A stretch of 64,000 nt of DNA from positions 558,001 to 622,000 of the forward strand of contig NZ_JALGBI010000003.1 of assembly GCF_022809125.1 (NCBI RefSeq). Reading direction: 5' to 3'. The stretch is from Variovorax terrae. Lineage in GTDB: Bacteria; Pseudomonadota; Gammaproteobacteria; Burkholderiales; Burkholderiaceae_C. Position 1 is the first letter of the stretch. Every line of letters starts with the position of its first letter. Made by a program: the position numbers and the translations under genes. Positions 36,116-44,910 of the stretch are shown piece by piece. The notes beneath the pieces were generated by a model. The model saw only the letters and a list, made by a program, of their open reading frames with translations. It ran no database searches and was not told the origin of the DNA.

Positions 36116-36583
36116 ATGAATCGTCTCGCGTCCATCCTGCCTGCCGCTCAAGTGCTTGTGAGCGTCGATGCCACCAGCAAAAAACGTGCTTTTGAAGAAG
36201 CAGGGCTGCTGTTCGAAAACCTGCACGGCCTGTCCCGGGCGCTGGTCACGGACAGCCTGTTCGCGCGTGAGCGGCTCGGCTCTACCGGCCTGGGCCATGG
36301 CGTGGCCATCCCGCACGGGCGCATCAAGGGCCTGAAGGCGCCGATGGCCGCGGTGTTCCAGCTGGACCGCCCGATCGGCTTCGACGCCCCCGACGAACAG
36401 CCGGTGGGCCTGCTGATCTTCCTGCTGGTGCCCGAGGCGGCAACGCAGAAACACCTGGAAATCCTGTCCGAGATCGCCGAGCTGCTGAGCGACACCGCGC
36501 TGCGCGAGCGCATCAAGGCCAGCACCGACGCCACCGAGCTGCACGGCATGATCGCCACTTGGCAGTCGGCCCAGCCGGCCTGA
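36116..36583 (+). CDS. ptsN: Nitrogen-regulatory PTS IIA component
   Basis: A 155-residue PTS EIIA-2 domain protein (EIIA-Ntr). The phosphorylated His is His67 in GVAIPHGRI. It is the end point of the PtsP/NPr phosphorelay and regulates potassium transport and nitrogen/carbon balance in proteobacteria. I chose ATG 36116 for the canonical MNRLASILPAAQVL opening; the frame extends to 36065. It lies 79 bases before hprK, whose product modifies HPr/NPr, so the pair acts in one phosphorelay. A kup potassium transporter gene is also in this window at 52224. Confidence 0.95.
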   Translation: MNRLASILPAAQVLVSVDATSKKRAFEEAGLLFENLHGLSRALVTDSLFARERLGSTGLGHGVAIPHGRIKGLKAPMAAVFQLDRPIGFDAPDEQPVGLLIFLLVPEAATQKHLEILSEIAELLSDTALRERIKASTDATELHGMIATWQSAQPA

Positions 36584-36662
36584 AGCATGTGGCTTCCCCG
36601 CCTGTCACTGCGGGTACGGCGCCGGGCTGGCATGACATCCCTCTTGTTCCGGTGAAGCTGCG

Positions 36663-37613
36663 ATGAAGCCGACGGTCGTCAGCGCCGACGTCCTGTTCGA
36701 GGAGTTCCGCGCGGCGCTCAAGTGGGAGTGGGTGGCCGGCCTCGGCGCCTCGGAGCGCCGCTTCGACGAGGTGGTGATCCGGGCCGCGCGCTCGGGGGCC
36801 GATCTGGTCGGCTACCTCAACTACATCCACCCGTACCGCGTGCAGATCCTGGGCGAGCGCGAGGTGGCCTACCTCACCAACGCCACGCCCGAAGACTGCG
36901 CGCGCCGCATCTCGCGCATCGTCACGCTGGAGCCGCCGGTGCTGATCCTGGCCGACAGCCAGGTCGCGCCCGATGCGCTGCTGTCGATGTGCGAGCGGGC
37001 CCAGATCCCGATGTTCGCGACGCAGGAATCGTCGGCCTTCGTGATCGACGTGCTGCGCGCCTACCTGTCCAAGCATTTCGCCGACCGCACCTCGATGCAC
37101 GGCGTGTTCATGGACATCCTGGGCCTGGGCGTGATGATCACCGGCGAATCGGGCCTGGGCAAGAGCGAGCTGGGGCTGGAGCTGATCTCGCGCGGCAACG
37201 GCCTGGTGGCCGACGACGCGGTGGACCTGTACCGCATCAACCAGACCACCATCGAGGGCCGCTGCCCCGAGCTGCTGCAGAACCTGCTGGAGGTGCGCGG
37301 CATCGGCCTGCTGGACATCCGCGCGATCTTCGGCGAGACCGCGGTGCGCCGCAAGATGCGCCTGAAGCTGATCGTGCACCTGGTGCGCCGCGAAACGCTG
37401 GAGCGCGAGTACGAGCGCCTGCCCTATGAGCCGCTCACGCAGGACGTGCTCGGGGTGCCGGTGCGCAAGGTCGTGATCCAGGTGGTGGCCGGCCGCAACA
37501 TCGCCGTGCTGGTGGAGGCCGCCGTGCGCAACACCATCCTGCAGCTGCGCGGCATCGACACCTATCAGGAGTTCGTCGAGCGGCACCGCCGCGCCATGGA
37601 GCGCGATGGGTAG
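36663..37613 (+). CDS. hprK: HPr kinase/phosphorylase
   Basis: A 316-residue bifunctional enzyme that phosphorylates and dephosphorylates a Ser of HPr. Walker A GESGLGKS is at residues 161-168, followed by the HPrK signature [20 protein letters not shown]. The N-terminal domain ([20 protein letters not shown]) is typical of proteobacterial HprK. ATG 36663 follows a weak ribosome site. The 3' side carries family B and family A repeats before the convergent fur gene. Confidence 0.96.
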   Translation: MKPTVVSADVLFEEFRAALKWEWVAGLGASERRFDEVVIRAARSGADLVGYLNYIHPYRVQILGEREVAYLTNATPEDCARRISRIVTLEPPVLILADSQVAPDALLSMCERAQIPMFATQESSAFVIDVLRAYLSKHFADRTSMHGVFMDILGLGVMITGESGLGKSELGLELISRGNGLVADDAVDLYRINQTTIEGRCPELLQNLLEVRGIGLLDIRAIFGETAVRRKMRLKLIVHLVRRETLEREYERLPYEPLTQDVLGVPVRKVVIQVVAGRNIAVLVEAAVRNTILQLRGIDTYQEFVERHRRAMERDG

Positions 37614-37617
37614 AAAG

Positions 37618-37745
37618 GCTCACCCCCAGGCTGCGCGCACGGTGTGCGCTTCGCCTCCCCCCTAAGGGGGCGACACCAGCGGCCCGGCAAAGCCGGTTCC
37701 GCGGCGTCCTGCGATGAGGGCCGCGCTGCGCGGGCCCTGGGGTTG
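37618..37745 (+). repeat. Repeat family B, copy 3
   Basis: It has the family order CACCCCCAGGCTGCGCGCA, CTCCCCCCTAAGGGGGCGAC, ACCAGCGGCCCGGCAAAGCC and GGTTCCGCGG, and extends further right than other copies (to a GCCGCGCTGCGCGGGCC palindrome). It lies in the hprK-fur gap and abuts a family A copy. Confidence 0.78.
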
Positions 37746-37803
37746 CTCCTAATATGAGAGCAAGAAATGACCGCCCGACGCGGACATTGGACTGATTTTC
37801 TTC
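37743..37803 (+). repeat. Repeat family A, copy 4
   Basis: The variant hairpin TTGCTCCTAATATGAGAGCAA is shortened here to its arms TTGCTC and GAGCAA; both arms have changed compatibly, which supports an RNA structure. The tail AAATGACCGCCCGACGCGGA, CATTGGACTGATTTTC matches the family. It lies between convergent hprK and fur, next to the fur stop. Confidence 0.75.
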
Positions 37804-37809
37804 AAAAAA

Positions 37810-38250
37810 TCAGCCACGGCCCGATGCCGGACGGTTCGGGCACTTGTCCTTGGTGCAGTTGGCGTACAGGCTCAGGGCGTGGTCGGCGATGACAAAGCCC
37901 TTGGCCTTGGCCACGGCATGCTGGCGCTTCTCGATCTCGGCGTCGTAGAACTCCTCGACCCGGCCGCAATCGAGGCACACCAGATGGTCATGGTGCTGGC
38001 CTTCGTTGAGTTCATAGACGGCCTTGCCGCTCTCGAAGTGGCTGCGGCTCAGGATGCCGGCCTGCTCGAACTGCGTGAGCACGCGGTAGACCGTCGCCAG
38101 GCCGATGTCGGAGCGGTCTTCCAGCAGCACGCGGAACACGTCCTCGGCTGTCATATGGCGCTGCGCGCCCTTCTGGAAAATCTCGAGGATTTTCAGGCGC
38201 GGCAGGGTGGCTTTGAGCCCGGTGCTTTTGAGTTCGTCGATATTGGCCAT
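37810..38250 (-). CDS. fur: Ferric uptake regulator Fur
   Basis: A 146-residue iron-dependent repressor. The winged helix ([37 protein letters not shown]) is followed by the metal region HHDH at 86-89, the zinc pair Cys92/Cys95 and a second Cys132/Cys137 pair near the end. The opening [20 protein letters not shown] is normal. It is divergent from bamE with an 85-base gap, a very common betaproteobacterial arrangement. No clear Fur box was recognised in that gap. Confidence 0.97.
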   Translation of the reverse strand: MANIDELKSTGLKATLPRLKILEIFQKGAQRHMTAEDVFRVLLEDRSDIGLATVYRVLTQFEQAGILSRSHFESGKAVYELNEGQHHDHLVCLDCGRVEEFYDAEIEKRQHAVAKAKGFVIADHALSLYANCTKDKCPNRPASGRG

Positions 38251-38335
38251 GCGTGCCTTTCTCCCACGGCGCCTGCGCTGGGGCGCGCAGGCCTAGCCGC
38301 TACAATGGCCCGATCATATCGCTACACCCTTGCTC

Positions 38336-38887
38336 ATGCCTGCTTTCCACCGCCGCAGCGCCCGTCTGGGCCTGACCTTCATGGCTTGCGCGGCCCTGGC
38401 CGCATGTGGCGGCTTCAACAACGCCAGCACCCAGCTCGCCAGCGTCGTCACCCCCTACAAGATCGAGGTGGTGCAGGGCAACTTCGTGTCCAAGGAGCAG
38501 GTCGCGGCGCTGTCGCCCGGCATGAGCCGCAACGATGTGAAAAACATCCTCGGCACGCCGCTGCTGGCCAGCGTGTTCCACGCCGACCGCTGGGACTACG
38601 TGTTCACGCTGCGGCGCCAGGGCGTGGAGCCGCAGTCGCGCCGCCTCACCGTCTTCTTCAAGAACGACGTGCTCGAGCGCTTCGAGGGCGACGACATGCC
38701 CAGCGAGGCCGAGTTCGTGAGCAAGCTCGACTCGCGTCGCAAGAAGGGCAAGGTGCCCGAGCTGGAGGCGTCGGAAGAGAGCCTCAAGAAATTCCCGGCG
38801 CCCGCGCCCGCGGCATCGACCGAAGCCGCCGCGCCCCTGCCGCCGGCGCCGGCCAGCTACCCGCCGCTGGAAGCGCCGGCGCGCTGA
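38336..38887 (+). CDS. bamE: Outer membrane protein assembly factor BamE (lipoprotein)
   Basis: A 183-residue lipoprotein of the BAM complex. The lipobox LAAC ends at Cys24. The SmpA/OmlA domain is clear: PYKIEVVQGNFVSKEQVAAL, LSPGMSRNDVKNILGTPLLA, WDYVFTLRRQG. The C-terminal 50 residues are Pro/Ala-rich and longer than in E. coli BamE (113 residues), probably a flexible tail. I chose ATG 38336 over an in-frame TTG 6 bases upstream. A TACAAT element at about 38301 may be the -10 of its promoter. It precedes dapB, as in related genomes. Confidence 0.94.
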   Translation: MPAFHRRSARLGLTFMACAALAACGGFNNASTQLASVVTPYKIEVVQGNFVSKEQVAALSPGMSRNDVKNILGTPLLASVFHADRWDYVFTLRRQGVEPQSRRLTVFFKNDVLERFEGDDMPSEAEFVSKLDSRRKKGKVPELEASEESLKKFPAPAPAASTEAAAPLPPAPASYPPLEAPAR

Positions 38888-38959
38888 CGGCCACACGCAC
38901 ACAGACCATACGACGAACGAGGGCATGTTGAGATACGTGGCCATCGCAGGAGAACCATC

Positions 38960-39757
38960 ATGAGAGTCGCCATTGCCGGCGCCAGCGGCCGCATGGGCCG
39001 CATGCTGATCGAGGCCGTGCGCGCCTCCGACGACTGTGAGCTGGCCGGGGCGCTGGACGTGCCCGCCAGCCCGGGCATCGGCTCCGACGCCACCGCCTTC
39101 CTGGGCCACGCCAGCGGCGTGCCCATCACGGCGGACCTGCGCGCCGGCCTGCAGGACGCCCAGGTGCTGATCGACTTCACCCGGCCCGAGGGCACGCTGG
39201 CGCACCTGAAGATGTGCCGCGAACTGGGCGTCAAGGCAGTGATCGGCACCACCGGCTTCAGCGCGGCGCAAAAGGACGAGATCGCCGCCGCCGCGAAAGA
39301 CATCGCCATCATGTTTGCGCCCAACATGAGCGTGGGCGTGAACGTCACGCTCAAGCTGCTGGAGATGGCGGCCAAGGCCCTGTCCACCGGCTACGACATC
39401 GAGATCATCGAGGCGCACCACCGCCACAAGGTGGACGCGCCCTCGGGCACCGCGCTCAAGATGGGCGAGGTGATTGCCACCGCCCTGGGCCGCGACCTCA
39501 AGGACTGCGCGGTCTATGCGCGCGAAGGCATCACCGGCGAGCGCGATCCCTCCACCATCGGCTTCGCCGCCATCCGCGGCGGCGACATCGTGGGCGACCA
39601 CACGGTGCTGTTCGCCGGCATCGGCGAGCGCATCGAGATCACCCACAAGTCGGCCAGCCGCACCACCTACGCCCAGGGCGGCCTGCGCGCCGTGCGCTTC
39701 CTGGCGACCCGGGACCGAGGCTTGTTCGACATGTTCGACGTGCTGGGCCTGAGATGA
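38960..39757 (+). CDS. dapB: 4-hydroxy-tetrahydrodipicolinate reductase
   Basis: A 265-residue enzyme of lysine and diaminopimelate biosynthesis, reducing HTPA with NAD(P)H. The nucleotide loop GASGRMGRM is at the N-terminus. The catalytic region [20 protein letters not shown] (with the His and Lys of the active site) and the [14 protein letters not shown] landmarks are present. ATG 38960 has AGGAGA upstream. A family B repeat follows the stop and separates it from exbB. Confidence 0.97.
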   Translation: MRVAIAGASGRMGRMLIEAVRASDDCELAGALDVPASPGIGSDATAFLGHASGVPITADLRAGLQDAQVLIDFTRPEGTLAHLKMCRELGVKAVIGTTGFSAAQKDEIAAAAKDIAIMFAPNMSVGVNVTLKLLEMAAKALSTGYDIEIIEAHHRHKVDAPSGTALKMGEVIATALGRDLKDCAVYAREGITGERDPSTIGFAAIRGGDIVGDHTVLFAGIGERIEITHKSASRTTYAQGGLRAVRFLATRDRGLFDMFDVLGLR

Positions 39758-39758
39758 A

Positions 39759-39862
39759 CCCACCCCCGAAGCGCCTGCGGCGCCTCCCCCTCAAGGGGGC
39801 GCCACCAGCGGCCCGGCAAAGCCGGCTCCGCGGTGGCCCTGGCCTGGGCCGCGCTGCTTTCA
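39759..39862 (+). repeat. Repeat family B, copy 4
   Basis: It shows the family order CACCCCCGAAGCGCCTGCGG, CTCCCCCTCAAGGGGGC, ACCAGCGGCCCGGCAAAGCC and GGCTCCGCGG, then a GGCCTGGGCCGCGCTGC tail like copy 3. It lies between dapB and exbB. Confidence 0.78.
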
Positions 39863-39889
39863 TGCGGTGCGGGCGGTGGAGCCACTGAC

Positions 39890-40528
39890 ATGGATGTGCT
39901 GCAACTCATCACGCAGGGCGACGCCGTCAGCCGGCTGGTGGCGGTGCTGCTGCTGGCCATGTCGGTGGCCAGCTGGGTGGTGATCCTGTGGAAGGCCTGG
40001 CTGCTGCGCCGCGCCACCGGCGACGTGGCCCGCAGCACCGCGGCCTTCTGGCAATCGCCCTCGGTCGAGGAAGCCCAACCCAAAGTGGCGGCATTTGACC
40101 GGGAAGTCCTTGTCCTGCCGTTGATTGCTGCTACGAAAATTGAAGCGCAGGGCACGCTGGCCGCGGCCGGCGACCGCGCCCAGCAGCTCACCCGCCGGCT
40201 GCGCGACGCGCTGCACGAGGTGCTGGACAAGCTGCAGTTCGGCCAGGTGCTGCTGGCCACGGTGGGCTCGACCGCGCCGTTCGTCGGCCTGCTCGGCACG
40301 GTCTGGGGCATCTACCACGCGCTCACGGGCATCGCCAGCGCCGGCCAGATCACCATCGACAAGGTGGCCGGCCCGGTGGGCGAGGCCCTCATCATGACGG
40401 CGGCCGGCCTGGCCGTGGCGATTCCCGCCGTGCTGGCCTACAACGTGTTCGGCCGCTTCATCGGCCGCATCGAGGCCGACCTCGAAGGCTTCGCGCGCGA
40501 CCTGCGCGAGCTGCTGGCAAACCACTGA
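39890..40528 (+). CDS. exbB: MotA/TolQ/ExbB proton channel family protein
   Basis: A 212-residue inner-membrane proton-channel subunit with three spans: VAVLLLAMSVASWVVILW, the TVGSTAPFVGLLGTVWGIYH region, and LIMTAAGLAVAIPAVLAYNV. It energises TonB-dependent uptake with ExbD. ATG 39890 has GGTGGAG upstream. Residues about 68-86 (AAFDREVLVLPLIAATKIEA) are encoded by DNA resembling a family A repeat in reverse orientation. ExbD starts 10 bases later. tonB itself is not in the window. TolQ is an alternative, but the exbB-exbD pairing before leuS favours ExbB. Confidence 0.88.
   Translation: MDVLQLITQGDAVSRLVAVLLLAMSVASWVVILWKAWLLRRATGDVARSTAAFWQSPSVEEAQPKVAAFDREVLVLPLIAATKIEAQGTLAAAGDRAQQLTRRLRDALHEVLDKLQFGQVLLATVGSTAPFVGLLGTVWGIYHALTGIASAGQITIDKVAGPVGEALIMTAAGLAVAIPAVLAYNVFGRFIGRIEADLEGFARDLRELLANH
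40091..40146 (-). repeat. Possible diverged family A sequence within exbB
   Basis: Read on the minus strand, the sequence GCTTCAATTTTCGTAGCAGC is followed by AATCAACGGCAGGACAAGGA and CTTCCCGGTCAAATGC, matching the family order (hairpin, CCGCCCGACAAGGAC, TTTGAC) at roughly 60% by eye. It could also be ordinary ExbB coding sequence, since the protein reads normally across it. Confidence 0.4.
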
Positions 40529-40538
40529 GCGGGCTGCC

Positions 40539-40973
40539 ATGGCTTTTGGTCGCCTCGAACGCAGCCCCGGCCCGCAGCCCATGAGCGACATCAACATGAC
40601 GCCGCTGGTGGACGTGATGCTGGTGCTGGTGGTGATCTTCATCATCACGGCGCCGCTGCTGGCCAGCTCGATCCGGCTCGACCTGCCCCGCAGCGATGCG
40701 GCCCAGCCGACCGAGGCGCCCCAATTCGTCACCCTGGTGGTCGACAAGGCCGGCCAGGCCTTCCTGAACGACAAGCCGGTGACCCCGGCCGAGCTGGCCG
40801 CGCGGCTGGCCGAGGCCGCCAGCCGCCATCCCGACACCGAAGTGCAGCTGCGGGCCGACCAGGCCGTGCCCTACGGCCGGGTGGTCGAGGTCATGGGGGC
40901 GGCGCAGAAAGCCGGCCTGAACCGCATCGGTTTCGTGGCCGATCCGGCCCCGGCGGCGGCGGCCGCGCGCTGA
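40539..40973 (+). CDS. exbD: Biopolymer transport protein ExbD/TolR family
   Basis: A 144-residue membrane-anchored periplasmic protein that works with ExbB. The single span carries the proton-path Asp in MTPLVDVMLVLVVIFIITAP. The periplasmic domain shows the family pattern IRLDLPRSDA and later VQLRADQAVPYGRVVEVMGA. It starts 10 bases after exbB and is followed by leuS after 73 bases. Confidence 0.93.
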   Translation: MAFGRLERSPGPQPMSDINMTPLVDVMLVLVVIFIITAPLLASSIRLDLPRSDAAQPTEAPQFVTLVVDKAGQAFLNDKPVTPAELAARLAEAASRHPDTEVQLRADQAVPYGRVVEVMGAAQKAGLNRIGFVADPAPAAAAAR

Positions 40974-41046
40974 GCCGGCGCCCAGCGCCTAAAATCCTTG
41001 CCAGGCGGCCCCAGGGGCCGCATTCCGTTGCGAGCCTTTACTTTCC

Positions 41047-43680
41047 ATGCAAGACAAATACTCTCCCCAAGACGTCGAACGCGCCGCGCACGATCACTGG
41101 ACCGCGCGCGACGCCTATCGCGTCGTCGAGGACGCGAACAAGAAGAAGTTCTACGCCTGCTCCATGCTGCCCTACCCCAGCGGCAAGCTGCACATGGGCC
41201 ATGTGCGCAACTACACCATCAACGACATGCTCACGCGCTACCTGCGCATGAATGGCTACAACGTGCTGATGCCCATGGGCTGGGACGCCTTCGGCCTGCC
41301 GGCCGAGAACGCCGCGCTCAAGAACGGCGTGCCGCCGGCCCAGTGGACCTACGACAACATCGCCTACATGAAGAAGCAGATGCAGGCGATGGGGCTGGCC
41401 ATCGACTGGTCGCGCGAGGTCGCCACCTGCGATCCGAGCTACTACAAGTGGAACCAGTGGCTGTTCCTGAAGATGCTGGAGAAGGGCATCGCCTACCGCA
41501 AGACCCAGGTCGTCAACTGGGACCCGGTGGACCAGACCGTGCTGGCCAACGAGCAGGTGATCGACGGCAAGGGCTGGCGCACCGGCGCCGTGGTCGAGAA
41601 GCGCGAGATTCCCGGCTACTACCTCAAGATCACCGACTACGCCGAGGAACTGCTCGACAGCGTGAGCCACAAGCTGCCGGGCTGGCCCGAGCGCGTCAAG
41701 CTGATGCAGGAAAACTGGATCGGCAAGAGCGAGGGCGTGCGCTTCGCGTTCACGCACGACATCCGCGGCGATGACGGCCAGCTGATCGGCGGCGGCCGCA
41801 TGTATGTCTTCACCACCCGCGCCGACACCATCATGGGCGTGACCTTCTGCGCGGTGGCGCCCGAGCACCCGCTGGCCGCCAAGGCCGCGAAGACCAACCC
41901 GAAGCTCGCGGCCTTCATCGAGGACTGCAAGAAGGGCGGCACCACCGAAGCCGAACTCGCGTTGCGCGAGAAGGAAGGCATGCCCACGGGCCTGAAGGTG
42001 ATCCATCCGCTCAACGGCCACGCGATCGACGTCTGGGTCGGCAACTACGTGCTCATGAGCTACGGCGACGGCGCCGTGATGGGCGTGCCCGCGCACGACG
42101 AGCGCGACTTCGCCTTCGCCCTCAAGTACGGCCTGACCATCACCGAGGTCGTGCATGTGGACGGCGAGCACTACGACTACCACCACTGGCACGACTGGTA
42201 CGGCGACAAGCAGCGCGGCGTCACCATCAACTCCGACAGCTTCAGCGGCCTGTCCTATCGGGACGCCGTGAATGCCGTGGCCCATGCGCTCGAGACCAAG
42301 GGGCTGGGCGGCAAGAAGACCACCTGGCGCCTGCGCGACTGGGGCGTGAGCCGCCAGCGCTACTGGGGCACGCCGATTCCCATCATCCACTGCGACCAGC
42401 ACGGCGCGGTGCCGGTGCCTGAAAAGGACCTGCCGGTGGTGCTGCCGTCCGACTGCATTCCCGACGGCTCGGGCAACCCGCTGCACAAGCACGAGGGCTT
42501 CCACGCGGGTGTGGCCTGCCCGGTCTGCGGCCAGCCGGCGCGGCGCGAAACCGACACCATGGACACCTTCGTGGACTCGTCCTGGTACTACATGCGCTAC
42601 TGCGACCCGAAGAACGAGCAGGCCATGGTGGCCGAGGGCGCCAGCTACTGGATGCCGATGGACCAGTACATCGGCGGCATCGAGCATGCGATCCTGCACC
42701 TGCTCTATGCGCGCTTCTGGACCAAGGTGATGCGCGACCTGCACCTGGTGCAGGTCGATGAGCCCTTCACCAAGCTGCTGACGCAGGGCATGGTGCTCAA
42801 CCACATCTACTCGCGCAAGGGCGAGAAGGGCGGCATCGAGTATTTCTGGCCGAGCGAGGTGGACGACGTCCACGACGCCAACGGCAAGGTGGTGGGGGCG
42901 CGGCGCAAGAGCGACGGCAGCCTGGTGAACTACGAAGGTGTGGGCACCATGAGCAAGAGCAAGAACAACGGCGTCGACCCGCAGGACCTGATCGAGAAAT
43001 ACGGCGCCGACACCGCACGCCTGTACACCATGTTCACCGCGCCGCCCGAGGCCACGCTCGAGTGGAACGACTCGGCGGTGGAGGGCAGCTACCGTTTTCT
43101 GCGCCGGATCTGGCAGTTTGCTGCAAAAAACATAGCATCGTTTGACCACGGCGCGGGGACCTCCGGCCCATTGGGCAAGGAAGCGAAGGCCTTGCGGCTG
43201 GAGATCCACAGCGTGCTCAAGCAGATCGACTACGACTACCAGCGCATGCAGTACAACACGGTGGTCTCGGGCGCGATGAAGCTGCTCAACGCCCTGGAAA
43301 ACTTCCAGGGCGACGGCACGCCCGGCAGCCACGCCGCGCTGCGCGAGGGCTTCGGCATCCTGCTGCGCTGCCTCTACCCGGCCACGCCGCACATCACCCA
43401 CGCGCTCTGGGCCGAGCTCGGCTACGCGGCCCGGTCCGGCGACCTGCTCGACGCGCCCTGGCCCCAGGTCGACCAGGAGGCGCTCAGGCAGGACGAGATC
43501 GAGCTGATGCTGCAGGTCAACGGCAAGCTGCGCGGCTCCATCCTGGTGCCGGCCGGTGCGACGAAGGACGTGATCGAGAAAATCGCCGTCGCCAGCGAGG
43601 CCTTCACCAAGCAGGCCGGCGGCGCCCATCCGAAGAAGGTGATCGTGGTGCCCGGGCGCCTGGTCAACGTGGTGATCTGA
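41047..43680 (+). CDS. leuS: Leucine-tRNA ligase
   Basis: An 877-residue class I aminoacyl-tRNA synthetase. The HIGH motif is HMGH at residues 49-52 ([11 protein letters not shown]), the KMSKS motif is MSKS at 635-638, and the CP1 editing domain lies between ([35 protein letters not shown]). The stretch encoding about residues 692-710, between catalytic core and anticodon domain ([20 protein letters not shown]), is encoded by a family A repeat in the sense direction, in a region where LeuRS is naturally variable. The stop overlaps lptE by one base (TGATG), as is common for this pair. Confidence 0.97.
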   Translation: MQDKYSPQDVERAAHDHWTARDAYRVVEDANKKKFYACSMLPYPSGKLHMGHVRNYTINDMLTRYLRMNGYNVLMPMGWDAFGLPAENAALKNGVPPAQWTYDNIAYMKKQMQAMGLAIDWSREVATCDPSYYKWNQWLFLKMLEKGIAYRKTQVVNWDPVDQTVLANEQVIDGKGWRTGAVVEKREIPGYYLKITDYAEELLDSVSHKLPGWPERVKLMQENWIGKSEGVRFAFTHDIRGDDGQLIGGGRMYVFTTRADTIMGVTFCAVAPEHPLAAKAAKTNPKLAAFIEDCKKGGTTEAELALREKEGMPTGLKVIHPLNGHAIDVWVGNYVLMSYGDGAVMGVPAHDERDFAFALKYGLTITEVVHVDGEHYDYHHWHDWYGDKQRGVTINSDSFSGLSYRDAVNAVAHALETKGLGGKKTTWRLRDWGVSRQRYWGTPIPIIHCDQHGAVPVPEKDLPVVLPSDCIPDGSGNPLHKHEGFHAGVACPVCGQPARRETDTMDTFVDSSWYYMRYCDPKNEQAMVAEGASYWMPMDQYIGGIEHAILHLLYARFWTKVMRDLHLVQVDEPFTKLLTQGMVLNHIYSRKGEKGGIEYFWPSEVDDVHDANGKVVGARRKSDGSLVNYEGVGTMSKSKNNGVDPQDLIEKYGADTARLYTMFTAPPEATLEWNDSAVEGSYRFLRRIWQFAAKNIASFDHGAGTSGPLGKEAKALRLEIHSVLKQIDYDYQRMQYNTVVSGAMKLLNALENFQGDGTPGSHAALREGFGILLRCLYPATPHITHALWAELGYAARSGDLLDAPWPQVDQEALRQDEIELMLQVNGKLRGSILVPAGATKDVIEKIAVASEAFTKQAGGAHPKKVIVVPGRLVNVVI
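43118..43175 (+). repeat. Repeat family A sequence within leuS
   Basis: TTGCTGCAAAAAACATAGCA, TCGTTTGACCACGGCGCGGG and GACCTCCGGCCCATT align without gaps to intergenic copy 1 over the full family length. The frame stays open for about 19 codons. Confidence 0.68.
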
Positions 43681-44177
43681 TGCTGCAACGCCGCCTGCTT
43701 CTCGCTCTCGCGCCCGTCGCGGTTCTGGCCGCCTGCGGCTTCGAGCTGCGCAAGGCGCCAAAATTCGTGTTCACCTCCCTGTTCGTCGGGGCCCCCAACT
43801 CCCCGGTCGGCAACGAGCTCAAGCGCTACCTGGCCTCCGTCGGCTCGGTGCAGGTGGTCAACGACCCGAAGCAGATCAACACGGCGCAGGTGATCCTGGA
43901 CGTTCTGCAGGAGCAGCGCGAGAAGGTGGTGGTCGGCATGAACTCGGCCGGCCAGGTGACCGAGTTCCAGCTGCGCCTGCGTTTCCGCTTCAGGCTGCGC
44001 ACGCCGCAGGGCAAGGAGCTGATCCCGGACACCGAAATCCTGCTGCAGCGCGACATCAGCTTCAGCGAGTCCGCTGTGCTGTCCAAGGAGGCCGAAGAAG
44101 GCCTGCTGTACCGCGACATGCAGAGCGACCTGGTGCAGCAGCTCATGCGCCGCCTGGCGGCGGTGAAGGAATTATGA
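43680..44177 (+). CDS. lptE: LPS-assembly lipoprotein LptE
   Basis: A 165-residue outer-membrane lipoprotein that plugs LptD in LPS export. The lipobox is VLAAC with Cys19 ([20 protein letters not shown]). The LptE/RlpB pattern includes VGNELKRYLAS, ITD-type strands and the C-terminal RDMQSDLVQQLMRRLAAVK. It overlaps leuS by one base. In most relatives holA follows at once; here a tandem repeat and two other genes intervene. Confidence 0.93.
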   Translation: MLQRRLLLALAPVAVLAACGFELRKAPKFVFTSLFVGAPNSPVGNELKRYLASVGSVQVVNDPKQINTAQVILDVLQEQREKVVVGMNSAGQVTEFQLRLRFRFRLRTPQGKELIPDTEILLQRDISFSESAVLSKEAEEGLLYRDMQSDLVQQLMRRLAAVKEL

Positions 44178-44180
44178 GAC

Positions 44181-44288
44181 CTTGTGGGACAGACCGGAGC
44201 GCGCAGCGCGGAGCTCTGTCCCCAACTGATCAAGCTTGTGGGGCGGACCGGAGCGCGCAGCGCGCAGCCCTGTCCCCAACCGATCAAG
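44181..44288 (+). repeat. Two-copy 54-bp tandem repeat after lptE
   Basis: Unit 1 is 44181-44234 and unit 2 is 44235-44288; both run from CTTGTGGG to CTGTCCCCAAC.GATCAAG and differ at only a few positions. Each unit contains GGAGCGCGCAGCGC and GGGACAG...CTGTCCC arms, so each can fold into a long hairpin. It sits exactly where the conserved lptE-holA junction is broken. Confidence 0.85.
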
Positions 44289-44308
44289 CTTGCAAGGCGG
44301 CCTGAGCC

Positions 44309-44779
44309 ATGCCGCTCGACCGCGCCGACCTCAAGCTGCTGGAACTGCTGCAGCGTGACGGGCGCGCCACCGCCCAGGCGCTGTCGGAAGCGGTGAACCT
44401 CTCGGCGCGCGCCACCCTCAACCGCGTGCGCCGCCTGGAGGCGCAGGGCCTGATCGAGGGCTACCGCGCCCTGGTCCACCGCGCGGCACTGGGCGAGCAG
44501 GTGTCGGTGTTCGCCGAAATCGCGCTGAAGGACCAGCGCCAGGCCACGGTGCAGCGCTTCGAGAAACGCATGGCGGCGGCGCCCGAGGTGGTGGCCTGCT
44601 ACCTGGTCAGCGGGCGCTACGACTACCTCGTGCGCGTGGCCTGCCGCGACCTCGCGCAGTACCGCGACCTCACCAGCGCCTGGCTCGACGACGTGGGCCT
44701 GGGCATCGAGAAGATCGTGACCAGCACCGAGCTGCAGACCATCAAGGAATTTGCCGGCTTCCCGCTGCCGCGAAGCTGA
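44309..44779 (+). CDS. Lrp/AsnC family transcriptional regulator
   Basis: A 156-residue regulator. The N-terminal HTH is LDRADLKLLELLQRDGRATA and QALSEAVNLSARATLNRVRR; the C-terminal RAM effector domain contains VACYLVSGRYDYLVRVACRD. Length and layout are normal for Lrp/AsnC proteins, which sense amino acids. It lies 131 bases before the ornithine aminotransferase/arginine hydrolase fusion gene on the same strand, so arginine or ornithine is the likely effector (inference). A GCTTCCG-TTT-CGGAAGC hairpin at 44792-44808 stands between the two genes. Confidence 0.9.
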   Translation: MPLDRADLKLLELLQRDGRATAQALSEAVNLSARATLNRVRRLEAQGLIEGYRALVHRAALGEQVSVFAEIALKDQRQATVQRFEKRMAAAPEVVACYLVSGRYDYLVRVACRDLAQYRDLTSAWLDDVGLGIEKIVTSTELQTIKEFAGFPLPRS

Positions 44780-44791
44780 CTGCTGCAATAC

Positions 44792-44808
44792 GCTTCCGTT
44801 TCGGAAGC
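44792..44808. promoter_or_regulatory. Hairpin between the Lrp gene and the fusion gene
   Basis: GCTTCCG-TTT-CGGAAGC is a perfect 7-bp inverted repeat 13 bases after the Lrp-gene stop. No T-run follows on either strand, so it is not an ordinary terminator; it could be a regulator site or a remnant of a repeat. Confidence 0.35.
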
Positions 44809-44910
44809 TATACCGCCAAAAGACGGCTGCCCCGGCCGCGCCCGCCCCACCGATTCACCGCTGCCGCAGCCCGGGCCTGCCTAGACTTCTCCTATCGAAG
44901 GAGAACGGCC

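Noticed and set aside
40091..40146. Treating the exbB match as a definite repeat insertion
   Set aside because: Identity is modest and the residues fit a normal ExbB variable region; listed only as a low-confidence feature.
41038..43761. A 907-codon open frame opposite leuS
   Set aside because: The translation is His/Val/Gly/Arg-rich without domain features, and leuS is unmistakable on the other strand.
44181..44288. Possible CRISPR array
   Set aside because: Only two directly adjoining 54-bp units with no spacers and no cas genes; it is a simple tandem repeat.
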